Notes: generated from the letters alone by a model not told the origin. 64,000 nt of DNA from Flavobacteriales bacterium (GCA_016704485.1 JADJAA010000001.1:868001-932000), one strand, 5' to 3'. Positions 47,108 through 56,003 are shown, numbered from the stretch's first letter. Numbers and translations are program-made.

Positions 47108-47413
47108 GGACATGATGAAATGCACACTGGTGCGAGCTGAAATTGCGCTGTTGCGAACCCACCGAAAAGCTGGACAGCACTTGCCAGTCATGCAACTCGC
47201 ATTCCAGAACCAAGGAAGGTTACGCGGTTGTTCATCACCCGAATAGAAGTATGGCCCACCTTGCACCGTAGCGCTTCCGCTGAACTGCACCGGCTTCTGG
47301 TCCTTGATGTTGCTCAGATCCTGAGCACAAACACAGCCGCCGCACATGATAAGAACAACCATTATGATCGAGCGGATCCGGTCTACCGGGAGATAGGTGC
47401 GGGCTTGGCACAT
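47108..47413 (-). pseudogene. Broken N-terminus of a large outer-membrane or surface protein
   Basis: On the minus strand from 47413 the frame encodes a signal peptide (IIMVVLIMCGGCVCAQ), then LSNIKDQKPVQFSGSATVQG and YFYSGDEQPRNLPWFWNAS, which resembles the N-terminus of a family of very large Bacteroidota barrel proteins. At about 47190 the similarity shifts frame (FSVGSQQRNFS at 47136-47174) and then stops. The remaining gene is absent. This is a deletion relic; the upstream open frame to 47452 is not supported. Confidence 0.5.
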
Positions 47414-47521
47414 GGCGGTTCGCAACAGGGGTCTTTTGCTCGAACAAAGCACGGGTACTCGATCATGCCAACCTATACCACATTAGGGTTAGGGGGGTAT
47501 TGATGGATAGGGATAGGTGTT

Positions 47522-47562
47522 CCGGTCCCCTTGTCGTAGCTCGGGATGACAGGCCAGGTATG
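47522..47562 (+). repeat. REP-like palindromic element, copy B
   Basis: Imperfect copy of the dispersed element (GGTCCCCTTGTCGTAGCTCGG core followed by GATGACAGGCC). It lies about 210 bases upstream of asnS in a gene-free stretch. Confidence 0.6.
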
Positions 47563-47769
47563 ATCTGGCGATTGGTGGTCCTAACGAATTGATGGTGATC
47601 CGAAGGATCTCCATGCCTTGGAACACCGCCCGAACGGATCGATGTGGCTCGTCCGTGGAGAATTCATCTAAGCACATTCGAGGTTGTCTGTGCATCTTTG
47701 CGGACCATTAAAATACACCGCAGGTCAGCGCACTGGTCTGATCAACTAATTTCTGATCTTCCGATCACT

Positions 47770-49221
47770 ATGCATTCCATAAAAGAAGTCCTCGAGAACG
47801 AAGTACTAACGGGCCAACACGTAACCGTTGCGGGTTGGATACGCACCTTCCGAAATGATCGGTTCATTGCGTTGAATGATGGGAGTACGATCCTGAATCT
47901 GCAATGCGTCATCAACCAAGATGAAGTGGATGAAAATACACGCGCTCGTTTTACCACAAGCGCCGCTGTGAAGTGTACCGGAGAGTTGATCGCATCGCAA
48001 GGCAGCGGCCAACGCGTAGAAATGAAAGTGACCTCGGTCGAGGTGTTGGGTGATAGCGATGCGACCAAGTATCCGATCCAACCGAAAAAACACTCGCTGG
48101 AATTCTTGCGCGAGAATGCGCATCTGCGTTTCCGTACCAATACGTACAGCGCCATTTTCCGTATGCGGCACCAAGTAAGTTTTGGGATACACGAGTATTT
48201 CGATCGCGAGGGATACAACTATTTCCACAGCCCGATCATTACCGCCAGCGATGCCGAAGGTGCTGGGGAAATGTTCCGCGTAAGTGTGCTCGATCCAAAG
48301 ACACCGCCATTGAATGACGCAGGTGAAGTGAATTTCAAAGAAGACTTCTTCGGTGCTGAAAGTCGGCTTACCGTCAGCGGCCAATTGCAAGCTGAACTCG
48401 CTGCGCTTGCATTAGGCAAAGTGTACACCTTCGGACCAACATTCCGTGCAGAGAACAGCAACACCACACGCCACCTTGCCGAGTTCTGGATGATCGAACC
48501 AGAAGCCGCATTCATGGACCTAAAAGGAGACATGGACCTGGCAGAAGGCTTGTGCAAACATTTGATCGCGCGTGTGCTCAAGAACAGCATTGACGATCTG
48601 CAATTCCTCGATGCACGTTTGAAAGAAGAGGAAGCAACCAAGCCCCAAGCGCAACGAAGCGATATGGGGCTGATCGAGCGTTTACAATTCGTGTTGGAAA
48701 ATCCATTCGAGCGGATCACGTACGACGATGCGATCAATATTCTCCTGCGCAGCAAACCGTACCAGAAAAAGCAGTTCCAATTCCCGGTGGAATGGGGCAT
48801 CGATCTACAAAGCGAACACGAACGTTACTTGGTAGAAAAGCATTTCAAAAAGCCGGTGATCGTAACGGGCTACCCCGCGAAGATCAAAGCCTTCTACATG
48901 CGCACCAATGCGCCCGGCGACTTCGGGTACAGCGAAAATGGTAAGACCGTCGCTGCCATGGATGTGCTCTTCCCCGGCATCGGTGAGATCATCGGTGGCA
49001 GCCAACGAGAAGAACGACTAGACGTGTTGGAAGCCCGCATGAAGGACATGAATGTACCCGCCGATGAACTCGATTGGTATCTGGACACGCGTCGCTTTGG
49101 AACAGTGCCGCACGCTGGCTTTGGACTTGGCTTGGAGCGCTTTGTTTTGTTCGTAACGGGTATGGGGAATATCCGGGATGTGATCCCTTTTCCGAGAACG
49201 CCGGGGAGTGCGGAGTTCTAA
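47770..49221 (+). CDS. asnS: Asparaginyl-tRNA synthetase
   Basis: The ATG at 47770 begins MHSIKEVLENEVLTGQHVTV; the frame is open upstream but the extra 42 residues are not conserved-looking. The 483-residue enzyme charges tRNA-Asn with asparagine using ATP. It has the N-terminal OB-fold anticodon-binding domain (GWIRTFRNDRFIALNDG), motif 1 (HEYFDREGYNYFHSPIITAS), motif 2 (FGPTFRAENSNTTRHLAEFW) and motif 3 (GFGLGLERFVLFVTG). The GEMFRV and NTTRHLAEFW features favour AsnRS over AspRS. Housekeeping gene on its own; a CATCTTTG sequence at 47693-47700 is a possible -7 box. Confidence 0.97.
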   Translation: MHSIKEVLENEVLTGQHVTVAGWIRTFRNDRFIALNDGSTILNLQCVINQDEVDENTRARFTTSAAVKCTGELIASQGSGQRVEMKVTSVEVLGDSDATKYPIQPKKHSLEFLRENAHLRFRTNTYSAIFRMRHQVSFGIHEYFDREGYNYFHSPIITASDAEGAGEMFRVSVLDPKTPPLNDAGEVNFKEDFFGAESRLTVSGQLQAELAALALGKVYTFGPTFRAENSNTTRHLAEFWMIEPEAAFMDLKGDMDLAEGLCKHLIARVLKNSIDDLQFLDARLKEEEATKPQAQRSDMGLIERLQFVLENPFERITYDDAINILLRSKPYQKKQFQFPVEWGIDLQSEHERYLVEKHFKKPVIVTGYPAKIKAFYMRTNAPGDFGYSENGKTVAAMDVLFPGIGEIIGGSQREERLDVLEARMKDMNVPADELDWYLDTRRFGTVPHAGFGLGLERFVLFVTGMGNIRDVIPFPRTPGSAEF

Positions 49222-49253
49222 ATTGCTCATTCATCCGCGAACAGAACCAAGGG

Positions 49254-49261
49254 TAGCTTTG
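49254..49261 (+). promoter_or_regulatory. Possible -7 element (TAGCTTTG) of the ArsC-like gene
   Basis: Exact match to TAnnTTTG, 13 bases before the start codon at 49274. No -33 box at standard spacing is visible. Confidence 0.35.
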
Positions 49262-49273
49262 TTATAACTCATC

Positions 49274-49621
49274 ATGAAGATCTACCATCTAGCTAATTGT
49301 GGCACCTGTAAGCGCATTCTCGCGGAGATCCCGAAGCTGAAGCGCTTCGAGCTGCAAGAGATCAAAACGCAGCCCATCACCGGCGATCAACTGGACGAAC
49401 TACGATCCATGGCAGGAAGCTATGAGGCACTGTTCAGCAAGATCGCCATGAAGTACCGGAGCATGGGGCTCAATGAGATGAAGCTGACCGAGAAGGACTT
49501 CCGCAAGTACATCTTGGAAGAGTACACCTTCTTGAAACGCCCCGTGATCGTTATCGGAAATGAGATCTTCGTTGGCAGTGCGCCGAAGACCGTGAAGGCA
49601 ATGATGGAGGCGGCGAAGTAG
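49274..49621 (+). CDS. ArsC/Spx-family thioredoxin-fold reductase
   Basis: The 115-residue protein starts MKIYHLANCGTCKRILAEIP. The CGTC site sits at the first helix as in ArsC-related and Spx/YffB proteins, and the C-terminal half carries FLKRPVIVIGNEIFVGSAPK, the cis-Pro strand (RPV) typical of this fold. The group reduces arsenate or acts as a glutathione-linked or regulatory reductase. With no arsenic genes nearby, an arsenate role is not supported. It stands alone after asnS. Confidence 0.85.
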   Translation: MKIYHLANCGTCKRILAEIPKLKRFELQEIKTQPITGDQLDELRSMAGSYEALFSKIAMKYRSMGLNEMKLTEKDFRKYILEEYTFLKRPVIVIGNEIFVGSAPKTVKAMMEAAK

Positions 49622-49821
49622 TGGACGGCCCTGTCCGATTCCACCATTGCAGACCTGCTTTAGTGCTGCTACATAGCGTGGCGGGCAACTTCCGGAATTA
49701 CGACTGGCAGGCGACCTAGCATACCTTGATCATTGCGAATGAAGCACGATCAGTCTTACAAACATCCGTCACTAGCAGTTGATGGTTCATAGTGCAGTCC
49801 ACCCAACTATGCGTTAGCATA

Positions 49822-49944
49822 ATGAGCGATGAGAACCAACGCGTTGAACTGCGCAGCGAATACGGTAGTGAGAACATCCAACGCGCACGTGCGGTCGGCT
49901 TGGAGTTCGATGCGGTCCAAGCCATTCAATACAAAGAGATATAA
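49822..49944 (+). CDS. Possible 40-residue small protein
   Basis: A short frame encodes MSDENQRVELRSEYGSENIQ followed by a second half ending AIQYKEI. Composition is charged and helix-prone and looks coding, but no family or initiation signal is evident. It could be a small protein or a gene tail. The rest of the 49622-50089 gap holds only the hairpin motif at 49988. Confidence 0.3.
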   Translation: MSDENQRVELRSEYGSENIQRARAVGLEFDAVQAIQYKEI

Positions 49945-49987
49945 AAACAGAACGTGATCCACAACGGTTTTGACACGTTGCTATCCT

Positions 49988-50018
49988 ATACCCATTAGTG
50001 GGTATTGTACAGGGCAGT
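49988..50018 (+). promoter_or_regulatory. Hairpin plus GTATTGTA-CAGGGCA motif upstream of the TPR cyclase
   Basis: A 7-base stem (ATACCCA / TGGGTAT, loop TTAG) is joined to GTATTGTACAGGGCAGT. A near copy occurs at 56004-56035 before a delta-60 gene. It lies 72 bases before the cyclase start. Confidence 0.35.
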
Positions 50019-50089
50019 AGAAGGTCGTCCATTTGTGTTCGTGGCAAGGTTCGAACAATTTGAATGGACCAAGCACCCACCAAGCAAAG

Positions 50090-52099
50090 ATGCTCCCCCT
50101 TTCAATAAAAAACCGTCAACAGCATTGGCCAAGGCTTCTACAGCATTTAGTATTCACGTGTGTCCTGGTGCAGATGGTACTGTTCTCCGGGACCGTTCAA
50201 GCCCAACCCAATGGGTTGGACAGCTTGAAGTATGCAGCATCGAACACTTTGGCACCCGACTCATTGCGTGCTCAGGCTTTGGGAAACCTCGTCAAAGGAT
50301 TCGCCGGAATGGGTATGGAAGACAGTGCGCTGGTAACTGCCCGCGAACTTGTTCGCTTCTGCACGCGGATCAAAGCCACCGAACGCATTATGCTAGCCAA
50401 AGGAATGCTTGGAAAATTGCATGGCATGGTCGGAGCTTATGATAGCGCGCGTTACTATTTGGAGGCAGTACGTGACCACCACCATACACTCACGAATACG
50501 ACCCAAGAATCCGAAGCCGAGCTTTCCATAGGGTTGAGCTACCACCTTCAGGGCTATTATCCACAAGCTATTACCCATTGCATGAAAGGGATACGACTTG
50601 CCGAGGATATAATGGATACAGCAACTCTTTCGCACGGCTATGTTAACCTATCTGCCATCTATGTTGATGTGCAGCAACCGGATCAAGCGATCATTCCATT
50701 GGAAAAGGCCATAGTCCTGATGCGTGCAACGCGAAACCCTCGCATTCGCAATGCCTTGGCACAAATGGGCATAGTCCATAATATGAAAGGGGACCATGTG
50801 ATCGCGCTTCAATTCTTGGAAGAATCCCTTGCGTTGTCCTTGAAGGACGGCGACATGCAATCGGCCTCCCGTATACTCAATGACATGGGCAACACACAGC
50901 GCGAATTGCTCCGCTACCCGGAGGCTCTCGCCAGCTTCTCTCAGGCCGCAACGCTCACCCGATCGTCCTACACCCTCATCCAGAATAAGATCGGCGAAGG
51001 GGCCACCCACATCGCAATGGGCAATGCAAATAAGGCCATCCCATTGCTGAAAGAAGCGGCGGAAATGGCCAAGGTGGACGATGACCTGGCAGATGAGGCG
51101 GCTGCGTATAAGGAGCTGTCCATGGCATACACGGACTTAGGTAATACTGAGAAGGCTTTTCAGGTCTTCAAACAACACATCGTACTGCGCGATTCGCTCA
51201 TAAGCAAGGAGAACACACGCGAGATGACGCGCGTAGAGATGAACTACACGTTCGAAAAGACACAGCTCGCCGACAGCTTGTCCAATGAAGCCGAAAAAGA
51301 ACAAACCCGATCGGAGAACCTAACGATCCTGACCAAAGAAAAGAACCGTAGAGATCTATTGTTACTTTCAGGTATCGGCTTGTTGGTATTCGCAGGAGGC
51401 CTCGGACATAGGCTTCGCGAAACACGAAGATCGCGTGCGGCTATCCAAAAAGAAAAAGACATCAGCGAAGGACTTTTGCTCAACATCCTGCCCGCAGAAG
51501 TTGCCGCAGAACTCAAGGCCAAAGGCGAGGCCGCTGCCGTGCAGATCGATCTGGTCACCGTGCTCTTCACCGACTTCAAAGGCTTCACCGCGCTCAGCGA
51601 AATACTCAGTCCACGCGAATTGGTAAAGGATCTCAATGAATGCTTCAGCGGTTTTGATCGTATAACCGGAGAATACGGCATTGAGAAGATAAAAACCTTC
51701 GGTGATGCCTATATGGCCGCCGGAGGCTTGCCCACACCCAACGCCACACACGCCAGCGATGTGGTACAAGCTGCTTTGGAAATGCGCGACTTCGTGGCCA
51801 AAGAAAAGGCACGCAAGATCGCGGCTGGGCTGCCCTTCTTCGAGGTCCGTATCGGCATTCACACCGGACCAGTGGTAGCAGGTATCGTGGGCGTGAAGAA
51901 ATTCCAATACGACATCTGGGGCGATACGGTGAACACGGCAAGCCGCATGGAATCATCAGGGGAAGTTGGGCAAGTGAACATTAGTGAAGCGACCCATGAA
52001 TTGGTGAAGGACGAGCCGGGTCTATCATTCACCTCCCGTGGAAAAGTGCAGACCAAGGGGAAGGGAGAAATGGAAATGTACTTCGTGAAAAGGATCTGA
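50090..52099 (+). CDS. TPR-sensor class III adenylate cyclase
   Basis: The ATG at 50090 begins MLPLSIKNRQQHWPRLLQHL and leads into a signal peptide or anchor (to TVQAQ). The 669-residue protein has TPRs (about 50-400), a membrane span (about 422-440), a helical linker and a class III cyclase domain (about 484-669). Metal Asp lies in VLFTDFKGF (about 495) and in FGDAYMA (about 538). The base-selecting residues are Lys in IEKIKTFGD and Asp in QYDIWGD, the adenylate-cyclase pair; NTASRME gives the transition-state Asn and Arg. It should make cAMP in response to a signal sensed outside the membrane. The last 199 bases equal those of the next gene. Confidence 0.9.
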   Translation: MLPLSIKNRQQHWPRLLQHLVFTCVLVQMVLFSGTVQAQPNGLDSLKYAASNTLAPDSLRAQALGNLVKGFAGMGMEDSALVTARELVRFCTRIKATERIMLAKGMLGKLHGMVGAYDSARYYLEAVRDHHHTLTNTTQESEAELSIGLSYHLQGYYPQAITHCMKGIRLAEDIMDTATLSHGYVNLSAIYVDVQQPDQAIIPLEKAIVLMRATRNPRIRNALAQMGIVHNMKGDHVIALQFLEESLALSLKDGDMQSASRILNDMGNTQRELLRYPEALASFSQAATLTRSSYTLIQNKIGEGATHIAMGNANKAIPLLKEAAEMAKVDDDLADEAAAYKELSMAYTDLGNTEKAFQVFKQHIVLRDSLISKENTREMTRVEMNYTFEKTQLADSLSNEAEKEQTRSENLTILTKEKNRRDLLLLSGIGLLVFAGGLGHRLRETRRSRAAIQKEKDISEGLLLNILPAEVAAELKAKGEAAAVQIDLVTVLFTDFKGFTALSEILSPRELVKDLNECFSGFDRITGEYGIEKIKTFGDAYMAAGGLPTPNATHASDVVQAALEMRDFVAKEKARKIAAGLPFFEVRIGIHTGPVVAGIVGVKKFQYDIWGDTVNTASRMESSGEVGQVNISEATHELVKDEPGLSFTSRGKVQTKGKGEMEMYFVKRI

Positions 52100-52100
52100 A
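51902..52100 (+). repeat. 199-base exact repeat, copy 1 (cyclase 3' end)
   Basis: Identical, including silent positions, the stop codon and one base past it, to 54015-54213. Just upstream the two genes differ at many silent sites. Confidence 0.95.
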
Positions 52101-52145
52101 ACGGAGGATGTCCTTATTCGGAAATATATCTGCTTTTCCTTAGTC

Positions 52146-54212
52146 ATGAAGATTACAGAATTCCGCATTTTGATCACGCTAATGGTCTTTCTGCGGTTAT
52201 GTTCCGTAGACGGGAAACCAACGAGTGATTCAGCATTCAGTACCATCAACAGATTTCCAAATGTTGTGGAGACCGCAAGGCCGGTGAGCACAGAGTCCGT
52301 CCACGATCGCCGATTCACACTGAACAATAAAAGGCTGAAGGAAGTTGACTCTTACGTACAGGTCTGGACCGAGCCGAACATCCCTATGGACCTTCCCTCG
52401 GTCCGGGCCGCATCAACGAGTGCAAACTGGCGGTACTTAATCCAGGTCCGGGACAGTTTGAAGAACCTTTCCAACACCTCGATCTGGCAACGGTTGGTCC
52501 TCTTCAATGACCGGGACCAGGAGGCCCTCCTTTATTTTTCCCTGCCGCCGTGCGATACGGTGGTGACGTATCAGACACTTGGTCCTGAGGAAGAGCGGAC
52601 AGAGGTCAGCGGAAACCTCTTTCCAAACCGGGGACCGATATTCGCCAGGACGCACTCCCTTTTGATCCGGATCGCGGCCGGCGCTTCAGATACGATATTC
52701 ATCCGCACGACCGTAGGGTCGAGAGGATACTATCCGTATTTCGGCTTGCACGGCGCGCTGAAGATGTCCGGTCGGATGGCGCATGCGAACTATTGGCAGG
52801 GACTTTTCGCAGGATTGATGTTGCTCCTGATCGTGTACAACCTCGTCCTTTATTTTACGATGCGGGATCGTGCTTATCTCGCCTTCATCGTATTCCTCGT
52901 GGGCTTGCTTCTTTACTATGGGGTGACTCAGGACGTGATCGGTGTCATCGTGTTCCAGGGCCATACCATAAGTACCAACATGCTGATCCTAGTAAGTGTA
53001 CTGATGTTGGTATGGGGCAGCTTCGGACTGATGTATTACTACATCGGTCCACAACTTCATTTCCCCCGCCTATACAGGCTGTTGCTCATCGTTGCGATCC
53101 TCTATACCATCCTCCAAGCCATTTCCAGCTTGATACCCTCCCTACTGTTCCACCCCTTGAATACGCTGACTGACTCGACGGTTATGGCGTACATACTGTT
53201 GTCCGCGGTACTTCAGATACTCATAGCTGCTAAGGGAAGCATTCAAGCACGGCTATTTCTGTTATCGACCCTGCCATATTTGGTCGCTGTGCTCTACCAG
53301 ACCTTTGCTACCCTGTATTACGTCCGAGCGGGTAATGCCGCTATTGCCACGCAAATGGCCATGGCCTTCCAGGTGCTTCTGTTCTCCGTGGCCATCGGTT
53401 ACCGTATTAGTGCTATCCGGAAAGACAAGGAATTAGCGCAAGCTCAGGCCCTACATGCTTTCATGGAGAACGAACGGATCATAACGGAACACAACCGCAC
53501 ATTGGAATACAAAGTGACACTGCGGACCGTAGAGCTTTCACACCGCAACGCGGAACTTGACCTGGCCCGTAAACGATCGGACGAGCTGCTTTTGAACATC
53601 TTGCCCGAGGAGGTGATGCTGGAATTGAAGGAGCACGGTGCCGCCGAGGCGAAACAGCACGACAACGTCACTATCTTATTCACGGACTTCAAAGGCTTTA
53701 CGGAAGCCAGTGAGAAACTCAGCCCCCAAGCGCTGTTGGAGGAACTGAACTCCTGCTTCAAGGTATTCGATGACATCATCACTAAGTACGGTATCGAAAA
53801 GATCAAGACCATCGGAGATGCATACATGTGCGCAGGCGGCCTGCCTGAACCAAGGTCGTCATCTGTGATCGATGTTGTCCACGCCGCCTTGGAAATGCAA
53901 GCTTTCATCGGCAAACGGGAATATGCTCGGCATCAGCAAGGATTACAGGCATTCGCCATGCGCGTGGGCATCCACACCGGCCCCGTCGTTGCCGGTATAG
54001 TGGGCGTGAAGAAGTTCCAATACGACATCTGGGGCGATACGGTGAACACGGCAAGCCGCATGGAATCATCAGGGGAAGTTGGGCAAGTGAACATTAGTGA
54101 AGCGACCCATGAATTGGTGAAGGACGAGCCGGGTCTATCATTCACCTCCCGTGGAAAAGTGCAGACCAAGGGGAAGGGAGAAATGGAAATGTACTTCGTG
54201 AAAAGGATCTGA
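52146..54212 (+). CDS. 7TMR-DISM receptor with class III adenylate cyclase output
   Basis: The 688-residue protein has a signal peptide, an extracellular 7TMR-DISMED2-like beta-sandwich (about 65-205; NIPMDLPSVRAAS, TLGPEEERTEVSGNLFPNRG) and seven membrane spans (about 215-430, starting NYWQGLFAGLMLLLIVYNLV). A coiled coil and a class III cyclase domain (about 505-688) follow. Metal Asp lies in LFTDFKGF and IGDAYM; Lys in IEKIKTIGD and Asp in QYDIWGD predict ATP as substrate. The DISM module usually binds carbohydrates or other small ligands. It follows the TPR cyclase by 46 bases, so both are probably in one operon. Confidence 0.92.
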   Translation: MKITEFRILITLMVFLRLCSVDGKPTSDSAFSTINRFPNVVETARPVSTESVHDRRFTLNNKRLKEVDSYVQVWTEPNIPMDLPSVRAASTSANWRYLIQVRDSLKNLSNTSIWQRLVLFNDRDQEALLYFSLPPCDTVVTYQTLGPEEERTEVSGNLFPNRGPIFARTHSLLIRIAAGASDTIFIRTTVGSRGYYPYFGLHGALKMSGRMAHANYWQGLFAGLMLLLIVYNLVLYFTMRDRAYLAFIVFLVGLLLYYGVTQDVIGVIVFQGHTISTNMLILVSVLMLVWGSFGLMYYYIGPQLHFPRLYRLLLIVAILYTILQAISSLIPSLLFHPLNTLTDSTVMAYILLSAVLQILIAAKGSIQARLFLLSTLPYLVAVLYQTFATLYYVRAGNAAIATQMAMAFQVLLFSVAIGYRISAIRKDKELAQAQALHAFMENERIITEHNRTLEYKVTLRTVELSHRNAELDLARKRSDELLLNILPEEVMLELKEHGAAEAKQHDNVTILFTDFKGFTEASEKLSPQALLEELNSCFKVFDDIITKYGIEKIKTIGDAYMCAGGLPEPRSSSVIDVVHAALEMQAFIGKREYARHQQGLQAFAMRVGIHTGPVVAGIVGVKKFQYDIWGDTVNTASRMESSGEVGQVNISEATHELVKDEPGLSFTSRGKVQTKGKGEMEMYFVKRI

Positions 54213-54213
54213 A
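54015..54213 (+). repeat. 199-base exact repeat, copy 2 (cyclase 3' end)
   Basis: Second copy of 51902-52100. Downstream flanks diverge at once. Confidence 0.95.
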
Positions 54214-54843
54214 TTCCAGCTAGGCAGCATTTGTGAGTCCAAGCACAGAGGACACTGATAGGTAGAAGAAATCTCACAGTCGCAACCACAGGAACCCACG
54301 AATGATCATAAGAAGTAAGATTCCCTTAGGCAGCAATTTCACCCGAGTGATATTCCGGTGCACTAAAACATGCGCTGTCCTCAACAACAACTCGATATAC
54401 TCAGTTCGTATTATTTCGGATACGCAGGACAGCAGGTCATCACATGTCTTTAGACGCAGCCACAGAAAAGGTTTTGTGGAAAGAAAGATAGAATGCGAAT
54501 GCGTTCGATCCTTACCGATGAATTCCTTTCTCACATTCTCTCTAGCTTTTTTCACTGATCACCATCCTTACATTTTTCTGCGATGAAAAGACCATACCTT
54601 CCTGTCTCTCTCTCCTCGCAACTTCCTATCGCTGGTTTGTATGTTCGTATCCATCGTTCTGAAGGCAACGAGCCTGACCCTTCCGTCTTCTGGGTTTTAG
54701 CCCTCACTATCATTAAGTCACTCGCCCTGCTCTCCTTTCTCTGCGCCACTTGCGCCCGCGATCCGATCCCGACCGGTTTGTTGCCTTTCGGTATCGCTTT
54801 ACGAACAACCGTATCCCGCTGATCCACCAACCCACAAACAACC
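54214..54843. other. Gene-free stretch with a dispersed repeat
   Basis: These 630 bases have several short frames on both strands, none with a recognisable domain or start. They contain one copy of the AGCCACAGAAAAGG element (54441-54493) and a C/T-rich tract at 54601-54625. The promoter of the following lipoprotein gene should lie here. Confidence 0.5.
54441..54493 (+). repeat. Dispersed ~50-base intergenic repeat, copy 1
   Basis: Core CTTTAGACGCAGCCACAGAA followed by AAGG and a GGAAAG tail. It matches 55920-55971 with a few changes and one length difference. Both lie between genes. Confidence 0.65.
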
Positions 54844-55893
54844 ATGCGCACTGTATCCCACTTCCTTTTTTCCCTCGTCCTTTTCCCGATCCTTTTCACC
54901 GCCTGCACCACCGGGCGCGACATCTCCGTGCAGATGCCCGCGGAAATAGCGGTGCCCACCATGGCCAGCCGCATGGTGCTGATGGACCGCACTGCGCCCA
55001 GGAGCGGGTTCTCCAATGCCTTCGAGAGCATGGCCAGCCGCGAATCAGGGATGGACCGGGACCTGGGCCAGCGCATGAATACCGTGCTGAAGGAAGCGTT
55101 GCTCCCCCTTGGCCGCTTTGATGTGGTGATCGAACCGGGCCGCTTCGTCGGATCCGGTACAGGTGTACTTCCCGAACCCTTGTCCTGGGATACCATCATC
55201 CAGGTGTGCTCCCGGAACGAGGCCGACATACTAGTGGCGCTGGAAGCGTTGGATACCGACGTGAACATTGACGTGCAGGAACGCACCGTACAGAACATTA
55301 ACAGCAACGGGAAGCCGAGCGGTCCACCCAAGGTGGAGTTCCAGGCCAAGCGCAAGACCACGGTGAGGTACGGTTGGCGCGTGTACGATGGCCGTGCGAA
55401 GACCATCACCGATATGTTTTATGACAAGTCCGTGGCCCATGATGAATATGTGGACCGCACCAAGCAGCTTGCCAAGCAAGGCATGCCGGACAAGCAGTTA
55501 GTGGTGGAGGGAATGGCCTTGGGCGCCGCCAAGCGCTACGCCGAGCGCTTCGCGCCCACCTCGGCCACGGTTAGGCGCAAGCTCTACACGGGCGGTGATC
55601 GACGCCTGAGCGATGCGAACGTCCACATCGGCCGCAACGACTGGCAATCTGCGATGCACATCTGGGAGTCCATGCTCACTGATCCCGAGGTGAAGTTGCG
55701 CGGCAAGGCCTGCTACAACATCGCCGTGGCGAACGAAGTGCTGGGTGACCTGCCCAAGGCCCGGGAGTGCGCCGAGCGCGCCACCACCGAATTCGGGAAC
55801 AAATGGGGCAAGGACTACGCCGCAGAGCTGGACGTGCGTATGAAGAACGAGATGCGCGCCAGAATGGAGACCGAACAGATGGGGGCGGAGTGA
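54844..55893 (+). CDS. DUF6340-like lipoprotein
   Basis: The 349-residue product starts MRTVSHFLFSLVLFPILFTA with a lipid-attached Cys (FTACTTG). The mature part opens ISVQMPAEIAVPTMASRMVL followed by DRT, as in the DUF6340 family of Bacteroidota lipoproteins. It ends in a TPR-like helical segment (HIGRNDWQSAMHIWESMLTD, NEVLGDLPKARECAERATTE). GC content is clearly above that of the neighbouring genes. Function is unknown; family assignment is from memory of the N-terminal pattern. No partner gene is adjacent. Confidence 0.75.
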   Translation: MRTVSHFLFSLVLFPILFTACTTGRDISVQMPAEIAVPTMASRMVLMDRTAPRSGFSNAFESMASRESGMDRDLGQRMNTVLKEALLPLGRFDVVIEPGRFVGSGTGVLPEPLSWDTIIQVCSRNEADILVALEALDTDVNIDVQERTVQNINSNGKPSGPPKVEFQAKRKTTVRYGWRVYDGRAKTITDMFYDKSVAHDEYVDRTKQLAKQGMPDKQLVVEGMALGAAKRYAERFAPTSATVRRKLYTGGDRRLSDANVHIGRNDWQSAMHIWESMLTDPEVKLRGKACYNIAVANEVLGDLPKARECAERATTEFGNKWGKDYAAELDVRMKNEMRARMETEQMGAE

Positions 55894-55919
55894 TCCAGAT
55901 GCAAGGCGCGAGAGGACAA

Positions 55920-55971
55920 CACATTTCTTTAGACTCAGCCACAGAAAAGGTTTGACGGAAAGGAGAAATAG
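55920..55971 (+). repeat. Dispersed ~50-base intergenic repeat, copy 2
   Basis: Matches 54441-54493 (CTTTAGACTCAGCCACAGAA core) in the same orientation, just after the lipoprotein gene. The two copies therefore flank that gene. Confidence 0.65.
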
Positions 55972-56003
55972 TCGGCACGAACACTACTTGTTTTCTATGG
56001 CGT

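Noticed and set aside
47015..47452. 145-codon frame as an intact gene
   Set aside because: Only its middle part resembles a known family; the end is frame-shifted relative to that similarity and the beginning lacks support. Treated as a relic.
49274..49621. Naming the small reductase arsC
   Set aside because: The fold and CGTC site fit, but the arsenate-specific residues and an ars operon are not evident, so no gene symbol is given.
54552..55409. 285-codon frame antisense to the DUF6340-like lipoprotein
   Set aside because: A by-product of the high-GC codon use of the plus-strand gene; the plus strand has a clear lipoprotein signal.
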